Shown here: positions 1 through 9,300 of the stretch, piece by piece
Layout of the letters: every line of letters begins with the position of its first letter
How positions within the stretch are numbered: position 1 is the stretch's first letter
From: Phycisphaerales bacterium UBA7800
GTDB lineage: Bacteria > Planctomycetota > Phycisphaerae > Phycisphaerales > Phycisphaeraceae
Assembly (NCBI GenBank): GCA_002480565.1
Contig: DLCK01000073.1
Coordinates: 1 to 64,000, forward strand
Reading direction: 5' to 3'
Length of the DNA stretch: 64,000 bases
Made by a program: the position numbers and the translations under genes
Notes under the pieces: generated by a model
Told to the model about the DNA's origin: nothing
The model's database searches: none
Seen by the model: only the letters and a program-made list of their open reading frames with translations

Positions 1-25
1 AATCCCTAATCCCTAATCCCTAATG
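1..25. repeat. Heptamer tandem repeat (AATCCCT), cut by window edge
   Basis: Three copies of AATCCCT in a row, then a degenerate CCTAATG/CTTACTG continuation, lie directly after the stop of the lipoprotein gene. The array probably extends left of the window. It belongs to the heptamer family seen again near 8.4, 18.8, 47.5 and 55.5 kb. Confidence 0.75.
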
Positions 26-26
26 C

Positions 27-716
27 TTACTGTTTATCCAACCCGTCGAGTTTGGGCGTTTGGGTTTGGTCGATGGCTTGATCGACGTGGGTATCCGCCG
101 CAGGCATGTCGATGGTCAGTGACCGATGGACGATGGTGCGCATGAGCTTGTTTTCCAGCAGGGGATCGGTGCCGATGGGATACCAGTATTGACCGGTGAT
201 GCCACGGTCGACCAGTTCCCCCGGTGTTTGGGAGTAGACCCCAAGAATATCATGCCCTGAGGTCGATCCGGTCATTTGCATGCGTGGGTTTTGTTCCTGT
301 TCGACGACGACCTGAACAGCCATGTGATAGGTTTGCGGATTGTCCGCAGGTTCATCAGGTGCCGGTTTGAAACTCACCGAGACAATGCGGCGTTGCTTGT
401 TAAGCGTGGATTGCATGCGACTGCCTTGGACTGCGTTTTCGATTCGCCAGACTTCCACAGCAGTAGGAGAGATGGATGGCTTACTGATCACCGATCCCAT
501 GCGGTAGTCCTTGACCTGCACGCCCATTTTCTGTTCCCGCAAGACAGCAATCGTTGCATCGAACATGCGGTCGTATTCAGACACATCAATTTCCAGCGGA
601 TTGGGTGCGTCCTTGACCTCGTTGATGCTTGAGCAACCGCCCATGAGAACCGCGAGCGTGACAAGTAGAAGTCCGATAAGACGATGCAGTGTCGTATTGA
701 GCTGATTCATGGACAT
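27..716 (-). CDS. Putative outer-membrane or periplasmic lipoprotein
   Basis: The 229-residue product begins with a basic N-terminus, a hydrophobic stretch (IGLLLVTLAVLMG) and a lipobox-like GGCSS, so Cys near residue 28 is the likely lipidation site. The remainder is soluble and mixed alpha/beta with no family I recognise. It stands alone, transcribed away from the diguanylate cyclase gene, with a heptamer repeat just past its stop. A lipoprotein is strongly suggested by the leader; the function is unknown. Confidence 0.75.
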   Translation of the reverse strand: MSMNQLNTTLHRLIGLLLVTLAVLMGGCSSINEVKDAPNPLEIDVSEYDRMFDATIAVLREQKMGVQVKDYRMGSVISKPSISPTAVEVWRIENAVQGSRMQSTLNKQRRIVSVSFKPAPDEPADNPQTYHMAVQVVVEQEQNPRMQMTGSTSGHDILGVYSQTPGELVDRGITGQYWYPIGTDPLLENKLMRTIVHRSLTIDMPAADTHVDQAIDQTQTPKLDGLDKQ

Positions 717-831
717 AGTTTAGCGTACGGAGTTCATCAGCGACAACCTCAGACGTTAAGCAGCCCACAAATATGGCCGATGCTGATTCTATTGTTTGGG
801 GGAAATAGGAAGTTAGGCCAGTCAGGTATCT

Positions 832-2313
832 ATGCCGATGAAGCCAAGACAAAGACAATCCAAAAGCTCCGCCCGCCGGACTCTGGCGCGGCGACTGATG
901 ATATGGGCTGTGATCCTCATTGCAGTACCCATGTTTTTGTGCGCTATTTCACTGACGCGTTTGACGAGTAATGCACTTAAGCAAAGCCATGCGCGTAATG
1001 TGACAATGTTGGGCCAGACTCTCGCCGCATCGCTGGTCGCTCGTGGTGATGAATCCCTTGCCACCGCATCCAGTGAGTTACTGGACGTTCTAAACAGTGA
1101 TGACCGTTTGGCATTTGTTGCGGTGATGGATGCCAATCATCAATTGCTTCATCGTCGGACAGCGGACCCTCAAGCGTGGTTGGATCACCAGCGTTGGGCT
1201 GGCAAGTTGATCTCGCAAGGCACTCCCGTTGAATTGAATCAGCCGGTCTATCACGGCCGACACGGTGAAGTGGTCGCCTACAAACAACCGATCTGGAACC
1301 CACCGTTACTCACGGATGAAATGCCCAAGTATCGCGTGACCGACCGCAAGGTCGAAGGTTACATTCTCCTTGCCATGCGCGATCGCGGGTTGGCTCAGGT
1401 ACTTGGCAATCTCTATGTCACACAATTTACAGTGACAGTATTGATGGTGATCGGAACCATCTTCATGGCCATCTGGGGTGTCAAACGCTGGATGAGTCCA
1501 GTGCGTGAATTGCTTGCTGCAACCGAGCGATTGGGGCGAGGCGAGGAGCCGCCGTTATTGCCGGTCCAACGCCATGATGAACTTGGACAACTCACCGAGT
1601 CATTTAACCGAATGGCGCGGCGACTGTTTTCCACCCGTCGTCGCCTGTTGCATGCCAACGATGAAATGTATCGCACCAACCAACAGCTCGAAGCGCAGGT
1701 CGTCCAGCGAACCGAGGAACTGGTTGCCACCAATCACGAGTTGGAACGTGCTGTGGAGCAGTTAAAAACCATGGCTGCAACTGACCCGTTAACAGGCTTG
1801 TGTAATCGTCGCGCGTTTGATCAGGCCATGGATCGCGCCTTTGCCGAAGCGCAACGACATGGCACGGACCTGGCCTGTGTGATGATCGACCTCGACGGAT
1901 TTAAGCAACTCAACGATCAGATGGGCCATCCAGCAGGTGATGAATTACTCGTCGGATGCGCACGAATCCTATCCAAAATGGGACGCACCAGTGACGTGGT
2001 GGGGCGGTTTGGCGGTGATGAATTTGTGATGCTCTTGCCAGGCACTTCGCATGACAAGGCACTCTTTGCCGCCCAACGTGTCCAACAGGCCTTTGCTGAA
2101 TTCGTTGAACAATATGACAAGACCCAACAAATGAACGGCACGGTCACCATGAGCATGGGCGTGGCCTGTTTGCGACACACCCTTGCAAGTGAGCCCCTGC
2201 ATCTGCTGTCCTTTGCGGATCAGGCGTTGTATCACGCCAAGAGTCAAGGCAAGAATCGCGTGAGTGTCTATCACAGTGTGGCAGATGATCTGACCGATCG
2301 TGCTGCGGCTTAA
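832..2313 (+). CDS. Membrane diguanylate cyclase (sensor-HAMP-GGDEF)
   Basis: This 493-residue protein should make cyclic di-GMP from two GTP. It has a basic N-terminus, a first membrane segment near residues 21-45, a periplasmic sensor region to about 190, a second membrane segment near 197-217, a HAMP-like linker (MSPVRELL to MARRL), a coiled coil and a C-terminal GGDEF domain. The active-site motif GGDEF is intact near residue 394, and an RxxD product-inhibition site (RTSD) sits five residues before it, so feedback control is expected. No EAL domain is seen. The sensor ligand is unknown. ATG at 838 is an alternative start two codons in. Confidence 0.93.
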   Translation: MPMKPRQRQSKSSARRTLARRLMIWAVILIAVPMFLCAISLTRLTSNALKQSHARNVTMLGQTLAASLVARGDESLATASSELLDVLNSDDRLAFVAVMDANHQLLHRRTADPQAWLDHQRWAGKLISQGTPVELNQPVYHGRHGEVVAYKQPIWNPPLLTDEMPKYRVTDRKVEGYILLAMRDRGLAQVLGNLYVTQFTVTVLMVIGTIFMAIWGVKRWMSPVRELLAATERLGRGEEPPLLPVQRHDELGQLTESFNRMARRLFSTRRRLLHANDEMYRTNQQLEAQVVQRTEELVATNHELERAVEQLKTMAATDPLTGLCNRRAFDQAMDRAFAEAQRHGTDLACVMIDLDGFKQLNDQMGHPAGDELLVGCARILSKMGRTSDVVGRFGGDEFVMLLPGTSHDKALFAAQRVQQAFAEFVEQYDKTQQMNGTVTMSMGVACLRHTLASEPLHLLSFADQALYHAKSQGKNRVSVYHSVADDLTDRAAA

Positions 2314-2332
2314 GCGACTTGCGTGACACGAT

Positions 2333-2647
2333 TCACATTTCATTTTCTTCAAGCAGTTCGGTCAGTTCGCTAAGCGCTTTACCATCGTTGGTTCGCTTGG
2401 CTGCTTCGATCCCCAGCTTGATTGCATCGGTGGCAAGCTTGTCTTCACCCATCTCACCGTGCATTTTTGCCTTTTGGTAATACGCATAGCAGTAGTCCGC
2501 ATCCATAGCGATGGTCTTATCCAGCCAGGTCACTGCTTCTTCAAGCAGGTCATCTTTGGACAGTTCCAAGGCAATGCCATAGGTCAGAAACGGATCGTTG
2601 GGGTCCATCTCGTGAAGCTTTTTCAGTTGTTCAAGTCGATCACTCAT
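2333..2647 (-). CDS. Small TPR-like protein
   Basis: From the ATG at 2647 the product is 104 residues: an acidic helical protein with tetratricopeptide-like pattern (DPNDPFLTYGIALE, then EEAVTWLDKTIAMDADYCYAYYQKAKMH). Such repeats mediate protein-protein contacts in the cytoplasm. The frame stays open upstream to 2773, but the added 42 residues do not look like TPR sequence, so the internal ATG is preferred. It converges on the diguanylate cyclase with only about 20 bp between stops. The partner is unknown. Confidence 0.75.
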   Translation of the reverse strand: MSDRLEQLKKLHEMDPNDPFLTYGIALELSKDDLLEEAVTWLDKTIAMDADYCYAYYQKAKMHGEMGEDKLATDAIKLGIEAAKRTNDGKALSELTELLEENEM

Positions 2648-2790
2648 GTGCGCGATGATAGATGAATCACGCGATATCGACAAGCTCAGGTCGATCGCCT
2701 GTTTAATCGTTGGTGTGTTTGTTGAGCGAGGTTTCAATAGCTGCAGACAGACATGTCTGCGCGAGAATGCCAATAGCCAATTCGCAGAGA

Positions 2791-3027
2791 TTACTTGGCG
2801 ATCTGATCGCAGCGTTTACTGCAAAGGTGATTGATCAACGCAATACGGCGGTTAAAGTAAACCAGATAGCTCACAAGCGTGACAGTCAGAAACGTCGAGC
2901 CAATCGCGCCGCAGAGGAGCATGTTCTCACCCGTCTGCGTGTACCGACGAATGGCCCAGAGCATAAAGACAAAATCCAATGCAAGGGCGATACCGATGAT
3001 CAATTGATGTAAGGCAAAGGCAGCCAT
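2791..3027 (-). CDS. Small membrane protein, two TM segments
   Basis: The start at 3027 is chosen because a GGGAG ribosome site lies 6-8 bases upstream; the longer frame to 3105 begins with a Pro/Cys/Trp-rich stretch unlike a protein start. The 78-residue product has two hydrophobic helices (HQLIIGIALALDFVFMLWAI and ENMLLCGAIGSTFLTVTLVSYLV, each with a short charged loop) and a basic Cys-containing tail. No family is recognised. It is followed by the TPR-like gene on the same strand and may be cotranscribed with it. Confidence 0.7.
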   Translation of the reverse strand: MAAFALHQLIIGIALALDFVFMLWAIRRYTQTGENMLLCGAIGSTFLTVTLVSYLVYFNRRIALINHLCSKRCDQIAK

Positions 3028-3183
3028 ATGTACTCCCTGTCGTTGCGGCCAAGGGGGTGTGGGTGCAACCATGTGCGGACACCTCATCATACCCCAACAC
3101 GGCATTCTTTCCTATCTCTACGCATGTCTTCGGCAGAAAGTTTCAGTGAATTTGCACAATTGACATGATTTCTCACAGATTAT

Positions 3184-3453
3184 TCAGGATTCAGAGTCCG
3201 ATTTGCCACTGCGGTACGCTGCACGTTTGGAGCAGTATTCCTCCGGGGAAATCGGCAGATCCGGCTCGCTGACACCTTCTTTGACCTGCTCGTGGAGCTT
3301 CTGAATAAACGGCACGCACCAGCCGCAACCCGTCCCGGCAGAGAGACATTCACTGATCAAACTTGCCACCGGCGGATTCTCACGCTTGCAATAATTCACA
3401 ATCTTCCGCTTGGAGACATTAAAACACAGGCAAACTTTGTCATCAGGTTCCAT
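3184..3453 (-). CDS. BFD-like [2Fe-2S] ferredoxin domain protein
   Basis: The 89-residue product carries the four-cysteine pattern of bacterioferritin-associated ferredoxin-like domains: CLCFNVSKR near the N-terminus and GTGCGWC about 35 residues later. These domains bind a [2Fe-2S] cluster and, in BFD itself, pass electrons to bacterioferritin for iron release; others are fused to reductases. No bacterioferritin gene is nearby. The ATG at 3453 (MEPDDKVCL) places the first Cys close to the N-terminus as in the family. The frame opens further upstream, but that part looks non-coding. An adjacent C-terminal cysteine (EEYCSKRAAYR) is extra. Confidence 0.8.
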   Translation of the reverse strand: MEPDDKVCLCFNVSKRKIVNYCKRENPPVASLISECLSAGTGCGWCVPFIQKLHEQVKEGVSEPDLPISPEEYCSKRAAYRSGKSDSES

Positions 3454-3609
3454 GCCCTGAGTATAAACGAATATCACTTTCCAAACCGCTTGTGGGTGAG
3501 CGTCCCACAAAACAAAACGTCATCCATTGGTTACCCAAATCTCGGCAACTCCCTTCATCTGAACCGCTTTCAAAAAAGCAACCGTCCCAATTTCAGATAT
3601 ACTTCTGTC

Positions 3610-4230
3610 ATGGCTCAGCAACCCAAACCATCGACGCAGAGTCCTGCACTGAATCGACTCATCGACCAACTCTCCACGCTCCCGGGAGTCGGGCGGCGGT
3701 CTGCTGAACGGATCGCTTTTCACCTGCTCAAAAACCCGCAGGATCAAACCGTGCAGTTGGCTGACGCCATTCGGGACTTTGCGGTTAATCTGAAAATCTG
3801 CAATCAATGTGGTAATGCCACCGACACCGACCCGTGCCCGATCTGCTCAGATGAATCACGCGATCATCAGACGATTCTCGTGGTCGAAAAACCAAGCGAT
3901 ATCGTACAACTGGAAACCACCGGCCAGTACACCGGCGTCTACCATGTCCTCATGGGCCGACTCAGTCCGCTGGATGGTATCGGCCCCGGTGAACTGAACT
4001 TTGAAGGCCTCATCCAACGTGTCAAAAAACAAAAGGTCCGCGAAGTCATCCTTGGCATGCACCCCACTTCCGAAGGTGATGGGACTGCTTTGTATCTGGC
4101 TGATCAACTAAGCAAACAAGGTGTCCATCTGACCCGACTGGCGCGCGGCTTACCCGTGGGTGCCAGTCTCGATAGTGTCAGCAAAGCTGTCCTGGGTGAT
4201 GCAGTACATGGTCGCCGGCGGATTGATTAA
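3610..4230 (+). CDS. recR: Recombination mediator RecR
   Basis: The 206-residue product matches RecR in length and order of parts: an N-terminal helix-hairpin-helix (LPGVGRRSAERIAFHLL), a C4 zinc finger (CNQCG then CPIC) and a Toprim domain (VVEKPSDIVQLETTGQYTG, then a conserved EGDGTALYL stretch) ending in the LARGLPVGASL segment. RecR works with RecO and RecF to load RecA on gapped DNA. The ATG at 3610 gives the normal N-terminus (LNRLIDQLSTLPG); the open frame upstream to 3292 overlaps the ferredoxin gene and is not used. No dnaX or ybaB is seen next to it. Confidence 0.95.
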   Translation: MAQQPKPSTQSPALNRLIDQLSTLPGVGRRSAERIAFHLLKNPQDQTVQLADAIRDFAVNLKICNQCGNATDTDPCPICSDESRDHQTILVVEKPSDIVQLETTGQYTGVYHVLMGRLSPLDGIGPGELNFEGLIQRVKKQKVREVILGMHPTSEGDGTALYLADQLSKQGVHLTRLARGLPVGASLDSVSKAVLGDAVHGRRRID

Positions 4231-4332
4231 AACTGCTTAGGGTTGGCACAGCAAGGCGATTAAACTTTTCATAGACAGAATCATCCTGGCGCGATACAAC
4301 AGAAAAACCCCGCTGTCAGGAGTAAGGGCAAG

Positions 4333-4980
4333 ATGAACAAGTGGTATCAGAAGATCAGCACGGTCATAGCTGTGTCATTGGTGTACATGGCGATTGCTGT
4401 CCCGTACGCATGGTCCTCGGGCAACAGCGAGTTCGTGTTCTATTGTCTGGTGATGATTGTCCTGGGGGCATTGGTCGGCCTGGTGCATTGGCATGTGAAG
4501 CTGTCCATTGGAGTGCTTTGGGGACTATCCTTCTGGGGTGCGATGCACATGGCTGGCGGACTGATGCATATCCCTGAGAGTTGGCCGATTGCTGGGGAGA
4601 TCCGCGTGTTGTATTCGTGGTGGTTGATTCCTGGTTATCTCAAATACGATCATGTCGTCCACGCGTTTGGCTTTGCCATGACCACGGTGGTTTGCTGGCA
4701 ATGTGTCCGGCGACTGGCTGGCGATATTCGCCCAAGTTATGGCGTAATGCTGCTCTGTGGCGCGGCGGGGATGGGCTTTGGTGCATTTAACGAGATCGTC
4801 GAATTCGTTGCCACGCTCACCGTCCCCGACACCAACGTCGGCGGATACATCAACACCGGTTGGGACCTGGTCGCCAACATGGTCGGCGCGATCATGGCCT
4901 GTACCTGGATCAAGCTCCGCTATGCAGCTGCAAACCCATCCGTTTCATCAGTGATGGAATCCGAACCACCTTTATCCTGA
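4333..4980 (+). CDS. DUF2238-like integral membrane protein
   Basis: A 215-residue polytopic membrane protein with about six hydrophobic segments. The conserved polar stretch YDHVVHAFGF, followed by GAFNEIVEF and NTGWDLVANMVG, resembles the DUF2238 (YjdF-like) family, whose role is not known. An AGGAG ribosome site sits about 10 bases before the ATG. The gene stands alone between recR and the end of the leftward glycosidase operon. Family assignment is from memory of the motif order. Confidence 0.75.
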   Translation: MNKWYQKISTVIAVSLVYMAIAVPYAWSSGNSEFVFYCLVMIVLGALVGLVHWHVKLSIGVLWGLSFWGAMHMAGGLMHIPESWPIAGEIRVLYSWWLIPGYLKYDHVVHAFGFAMTTVVCWQCVRRLAGDIRPSYGVMLLCGAAGMGFGAFNEIVEFVATLTVPDTNVGGYINTGWDLVANMVGAIMACTWIKLRYAAANPSVSSVMESEPPLS

Positions 4981-5013
4981 TCGGGTTATTGGGCAACAGC
5001 TTCCGTTACGCAA

Positions 5014-8000
5014 TCACTTACTCTTGACCCATTCGTAAATCTGCACTTCACCACCCAACGCAGCAGTCAGGTCAATGATGACCGGCGCATCGGTGACGGT
5101 GATGATGCCCAGATCGCGGGGTTGGCGGAGCAGTTGTTTGACTTGCCATTTGCCAGAGGCGATGGCGTTGAGTTGGAGCTTGCCTGTTGCCTTGCCCCAC
5201 TTGGCCGCGAGTTGTTCTTCAAACTCAATGTTATTGCGATACCAGCCATGCCAATTGCGCATCACCGCGACGTAGACTTTCTGCCCATCAGCGGTCTTGC
5301 GAACCTGCACTTGAAATGCCGGATCACTGTCAGTGCTGACAATGGCAGGACGCTGGACATTGGCATGGGCGAGTAACGTGTCAATCTGCTTGCGGTCATG
5401 CTCAAACGGCCAGGCCCATTCCAACTCCGCGCGTTGGAGTTTCATGCGCTGTGGGGCAGCCAGCGTCGTGACATTGGGCATGTTGGCAAGTTGCTGACGC
5501 AGGTCACTTGTACTGCCATCAGGTAACAAGGTTCCCGCATCAGCCACCATTGCCAGATGCCCGCCACGCTTGGCGTAGGAGACGAGTTTTTCAATGATTG
5601 GTTTGTCCTGTACGGCTCCACATAACAACACCAATTTAAATTTGCTCAAGTCCACCCAGTCACAATGTTCATTGGCAAAATGAGCGGGCACCTGGTGCTG
5701 TTCGATCATCGCCTGATACGTCAGCAACCCGTCGATGGCATGGTAATACCCACGGCGTTCGCCGGTGATTTGATTGCTCAGCCGTGAACCAAAAACCAAT
5801 ACGTCAGGTTCAAGGTAGTCGCCTTGAATGTACTTCTGCCACGCTCCTACGGACTGCAAGGCATAGTCATAACCATGCGGTTTGGCGAAGTTGCCATGCA
5901 CCGGATGATTACCCGGATGCTCAAACGAATGCGTGCTCCAACGCAGTAACCAGAAAATGCTTTTGGACAAGTGCGATGAAAAGTACGATGTCGCATCACT
6001 GATCGACCGACTCGTGGGCACGTGACGATGAAGCTCTTCCAAATACGGCACGCCCCCTTGGATGCACATGCTCTGAAGCATCGCATCGCGGAACACTGGC
6101 GCTGCCTCATTTTTAAGTGCAATATCCAACTCAGCCATCTGCGGGATCATCCGTTCAATGGCGTACGGTTCGTTCTTGCGATCAATCTGAATCAAACTCG
6201 TCGGATCAACTGCTCGGATTGCTTTGGCTAGTGACATGTCACTTTCAATGATGCAGTCGGAGAAAAACATCACCGTGTTCTGCCAACTCTTTGAAAAGTC
6301 CGCAGGCACTTTGTTCAACGGCACGCCATCAACCACCATCAGCGGCGCGATGGGTTCGACGGGCAGGTTCCGAGCGGTTAACCACTTGGCGTAAGCCTGC
6401 TGCATACCATCGCTGTAACCCATTCGACCTGCATGGGGATCAACATGACTGGTGATTGCCGGCGTGTAAATGCGATACCCAATAACCCAGGGCAGGTGTC
6501 CGTAGCGCTTGGCCACGGCTTGCCAAAACCGTTGACGACCTTCTGCATAGCCCGGACTCTTGGAACTGTAGCGATAGGAAAAACGATCTTTGTAATCTCC
6601 GCGGTGATCCTGCTGCGCTTGAACCTGTAACCAGATCGGCACGCATGGACTGCTGGCGTAGGGCGTGTAGGCGAACATGATTTTCAAACCAGTATCACGC
6701 ACCGCCATCACCTGGCGATCCAGATTTTCCCAGCGATACACACCCGGCAAAACCTCCACATCCGACCAGCCTGCTTTGACACAAATCGTCGGAGACTTAA
6801 ACAACTTGGCCTGTTGTAACCACTTCTCATAAGCATCGGCATCATCATGGTTGTACCACGGGTAATACCCATCATAAAACGTGGTCGGGACGCGATACTC
6901 CGGCTGAAGCTGCACGGTGTGATCCAAAAATGCATCACGTGTTGGACGCGATTGTGATTGGCTGTTGACGGCTGTGTTTAAGGGGTTTTCGCCAATCTTG
7001 CCGATGTGGAGGATGCGTTGGTCCAGGACCTGTTTGCCACGGCGGATCTCGGCGATGGCAAAGTAGTCAGCGCCCGGCTGAGCGTCGAAACGGACCATGA
7101 TCTGATCCTGCAATTGAGGTTGACTGGTGGTGATGGATTGCTCATTAAAATCGTTGACGGTGACGTGTAACTTTGCGTTTGAAGGTAACGATTGACGATA
7201 GGTGTCGGTGGTATGCAGTGTGAAGGTGTCAGATGATTTTTCAGTGTTGCGTGATGTGGCTGCCTGGCCATTCTCCCACCAGATGCCCAGCTTGTTTACA
7301 GGTGTTGAATCAAATGTTGCGATGGGACTTTTTGCGACCCACCATTGTTGATTGCGTTGGTCGAGCAACACGCCATTGGCATTCCAGACAAGCGTCTTGA
7401 GGTAATACCGACCGGTAGGGACTTGGGGCAGTTCGATGCGCTGCTTAAACAGTGAGATCGGATCACGCAGGTCGATGTCGATTGTTTGGTCAGTCGACCA
7501 GAGGAACCGACCGGTGTAACCCTCAAAGAGTTGGATTTGATAGCGAAGCGATTGGATGCCATGAATCTTGGGATGCGCGACGACAAGGTCATCGACGAAC
7601 AGCGTTGCCGGTAGATTGCGACCAAAGCGCAGGCGGTCACTGAGCATGGAATAGAAGTCGGCATCTTTGCTGTCGACGGTATCCCATGACAGATTGGTCA
7701 AGACGAGTTTGCCTTCGCCGCGATCGTTCATGGCAATACGTTCGGGAGGCGCGTAGAGTCCGCCCCAACGCTTGCCGGGTTTGGCGAGGACGGGTTTGAG
7801 CTTGATTGCTGTGATTTTCAAGGGCCGAGGCCACGCCAAATTCAATACCTTTTTAGCATCGGCAGCGTTGAATCGCTTGTTCACTTCGCTCACATCAGGC
7901 TTGCCAAAGGGGATGGTTTGGACGGTATGCCACATGGAGAATTGCTGGGCAAGACGGAAGTTGCTGAGCACCACTTCGGGGTCGGCCTGACTGGTTTCAC

Positions 8001-8328
8001 ACTTAAGGTCATGGTTCTGACCTGCTGCATCGGTGACGGTGACGGTCATGTCACAATCACCCCATTGACGAGCCCAGTTGAAGGTGATGTGTCGGGCCTC
8101 ATCACGGATGGTGATGGGCTTTGCAGGCGTCAAGGTGATCGGCTCATGCTTGGCAGATGCGTAAGTGACAAACGCAAAACCGTCCTGCACGGTGAGAGTT
8201 GCACCGGGGCCGGACACCTGCCAATTGGAGAAATCGGTTTGGGCGTTGACTGTGTAACACAGTGTGAGTGATAGCAATGAGCAAAGCATTAAAGCCATTG
8301 CCCGTGACAAACGTGATTGCGATGTCAT
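5014..8328 (-). CDS. Secreted GH42-like glycosidase-family protein, 1104 aa
   Basis: The product has a signal peptide (ALMLCSLLSLTLCYTVNAQ, cleavage after residue 30 or so), an N-terminal beta-rich part of about 450 residues, a central TIM-barrel-like region (TTFYDGYYPWYN to VIGYRIYTPAI) resembling GH42 beta-galactosidases, and a later alpha/beta domain (KLVLLCGAVQDKPIIEKL, then YAKRGGHLAMVADAG) like the GH42 trimerisation domain. The usual Asn-Glu acid/base pair after the barrel strand is not evident (YRIYTPAI instead), so activity is uncertain. An AAGGAA ribosome site precedes the ATG at 8328. It is the last gene of the regulator-GH71-prepilin-GH42 series and probably acts outside the cytoplasmic membrane. 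Confidence 0.75.
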   Translation of the reverse strand: MTSQSRLSRAMALMLCSLLSLTLCYTVNAQTDFSNWQVSGPGATLTVQDGFAFVTYASAKHEPITLTPAKPITIRDEARHITFNWARQWGDCDMTVTVTDAAGQNHDLKCETSQADPEVVLSNFRLAQQFSMWHTVQTIPFGKPDVSEVNKRFNAADAKKVLNLAWPRPLKITAIKLKPVLAKPGKRWGGLYAPPERIAMNDRGEGKLVLTNLSWDTVDSKDADFYSMLSDRLRFGRNLPATLFVDDLVVAHPKIHGIQSLRYQIQLFEGYTGRFLWSTDQTIDIDLRDPISLFKQRIELPQVPTGRYYLKTLVWNANGVLLDQRNQQWWVAKSPIATFDSTPVNKLGIWWENGQAATSRNTEKSSDTFTLHTTDTYRQSLPSNAKLHVTVNDFNEQSITTSQPQLQDQIMVRFDAQPGADYFAIAEIRRGKQVLDQRILHIGKIGENPLNTAVNSQSQSRPTRDAFLDHTVQLQPEYRVPTTFYDGYYPWYNHDDADAYEKWLQQAKLFKSPTICVKAGWSDVEVLPGVYRWENLDRQVMAVRDTGLKIMFAYTPYASSPCVPIWLQVQAQQDHRGDYKDRFSYRYSSKSPGYAEGRQRFWQAVAKRYGHLPWVIGYRIYTPAITSHVDPHAGRMGYSDGMQQAYAKWLTARNLPVEPIAPLMVVDGVPLNKVPADFSKSWQNTVMFFSDCIIESDMSLAKAIRAVDPTSLIQIDRKNEPYAIERMIPQMAELDIALKNEAAPVFRDAMLQSMCIQGGVPYLEELHRHVPTSRSISDATSYFSSHLSKSIFWLLRWSTHSFEHPGNHPVHGNFAKPHGYDYALQSVGAWQKYIQGDYLEPDVLVFGSRLSNQITGERRGYYHAIDGLLTYQAMIEQHQVPAHFANEHCDWVDLSKFKLVLLCGAVQDKPIIEKLVSYAKRGGHLAMVADAGTLLPDGSTSDLRQQLANMPNVTTLAAPQRMKLQRAELEWAWPFEHDRKQIDTLLAHANVQRPAIVSTDSDPAFQVQVRKTADGQKVYVAVMRNWHGWYRNNIEFEEQLAAKWGKATGKLQLNAIASGKWQVKQLLRQPRDLGIITVTDAPVIIDLTAALGGEVQIYEWVKSK

Positions 8329-8375
8329 GAGAGAGATTCCTTGGTGGATCAGGTGTGTTGTTGGTGTTGGTTGAG

Positions 8376-8484
8376 GGACTAGTGACTAGCCACTAGGGGC
8401 CAGGGTTGAGTCAGGTAAGAGTGCCGGTATTTATCAGCTGTATTTTGCCTTTCTCTACTCCCTGTTGACTACTGCTTACTGCCT
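8376..8484. repeat. Degenerate heptamer repeats between two operon genes
   Basis: GACTAGT-GACTAGC-CACTAGG (8377-8397) and CTACTCC-CTGTTGA-CTACTGC-TTACTGC (8456-8483) are 7-bp-periodic variants of the intergenic heptamer family. They lie between the prepilin stop and the glycosidase start, so they would be transcribed in the operon leader. Confidence 0.55.
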
Positions 8485-8487
8485 GTT

Positions 8488-9243
8488 TCAATAAAACGTC
8501 TTGTTGTGATTCACGTCCCATTCGGCTGCATCACCTTCTTGGACAGTCATGCCTTTAACGTGTCCGGCGATGAACAGGGCGTGAGCGGAGCTGTCGGAAC
8601 TGTGTCGATAATCCATTGATCCGACGAGTCCTTTGGCTGTGTGTTGGAGCATGGATGAGGCTCCGAATTTCGGTTCCCATGAGGCGATAAAATCACTGTT
8701 GGGATTGCCATCGGTGATGTAGGGTTCGGTGTTACCGGGGCTGTCGACATCGTTGAGTCGGCGGTAGATGCCGTAGCTTCCGCCGCTGTTGAGATATGGG
8801 CCGCGAAAGTACCAGTTCATGGAGTAGCTTGCACGACCGTTGCGATGTTGTTCCTGGTTGTGACGGTCGACATACTTTGGACACCACATCATTTTGTAGA
8901 TGCCTTTGGTTTGCATGGCGACCTTGGCGACCGAGTCGGTGGCATTAATGTCGACTCCTGCTTCAGGCATCGCTTCAAGGAGTTGGCGAGCCCATGTGGC
9001 GATGTGTGAGATGCCATCATTTCGCTGCACCACCGGCAGGTATTGGTTATGAAGACTGGTGTAATTGACCACCATCATGCAGACCTGTTTGAGTTGGCTT
9101 TTGCACTGCACATCCTTGGCTGCTACGCGAGCTCTTCCTAATGCAGGCAAGAGAATGGAGATCAGCAGTGAGATAATCGAGATCACCACCAGCAGTTCAA
9201 TGAGCGTAAAAGCCTTGATTTCTGGTGTCGGTTTTTCGTGCAT
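8488..9243 (-). CDS. Prepilin-type N-terminal domain protein (pseudopilin-like)
   Basis: The 251-residue product starts with a short leader, the type IV prepilin motif (KAFTLIELLVVISII) and a hydrophobic helix ending LLISILLPALGRA, typical of the large planctomycete/Lentisphaerae families. The C-terminal globular part ends with ALFIAGHVKGM, a degenerate form of the family's FxDGHV motif. The ATG at 9243 is preferred over 9264 because a GAGGA ribosome site lies 8 bases before it. It sits between GH71 and GH42-like genes in one operon. Prepilin peptidase processing and an envelope location are inferred; the specific role is unknown. Confidence 0.85.
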   Translation of the reverse strand: MHEKPTPEIKAFTLIELLVVISIISLLISILLPALGRARVAAKDVQCKSQLKQVCMMVVNYTSLHNQYLPVVQRNDGISHIATWARQLLEAMPEAGVDINATDSVAKVAMQTKGIYKMMWCPKYVDRHNQEQHRNGRASYSMNWYFRGPYLNSGGSYGIYRRLNDVDSPGNTEPYITDGNPNSDFIASWEPKFGASSMLQHTAKGLVGSMDYRHSSDSSAHALFIAGHVKGMTVQEGDAAEWDVNHNKTFY

Positions 9244-9300
9244 GGCTTGAGTCCTCATTTGCATGGATCAATAATCACTTGGGTGATCGCTTGGGCGGTG

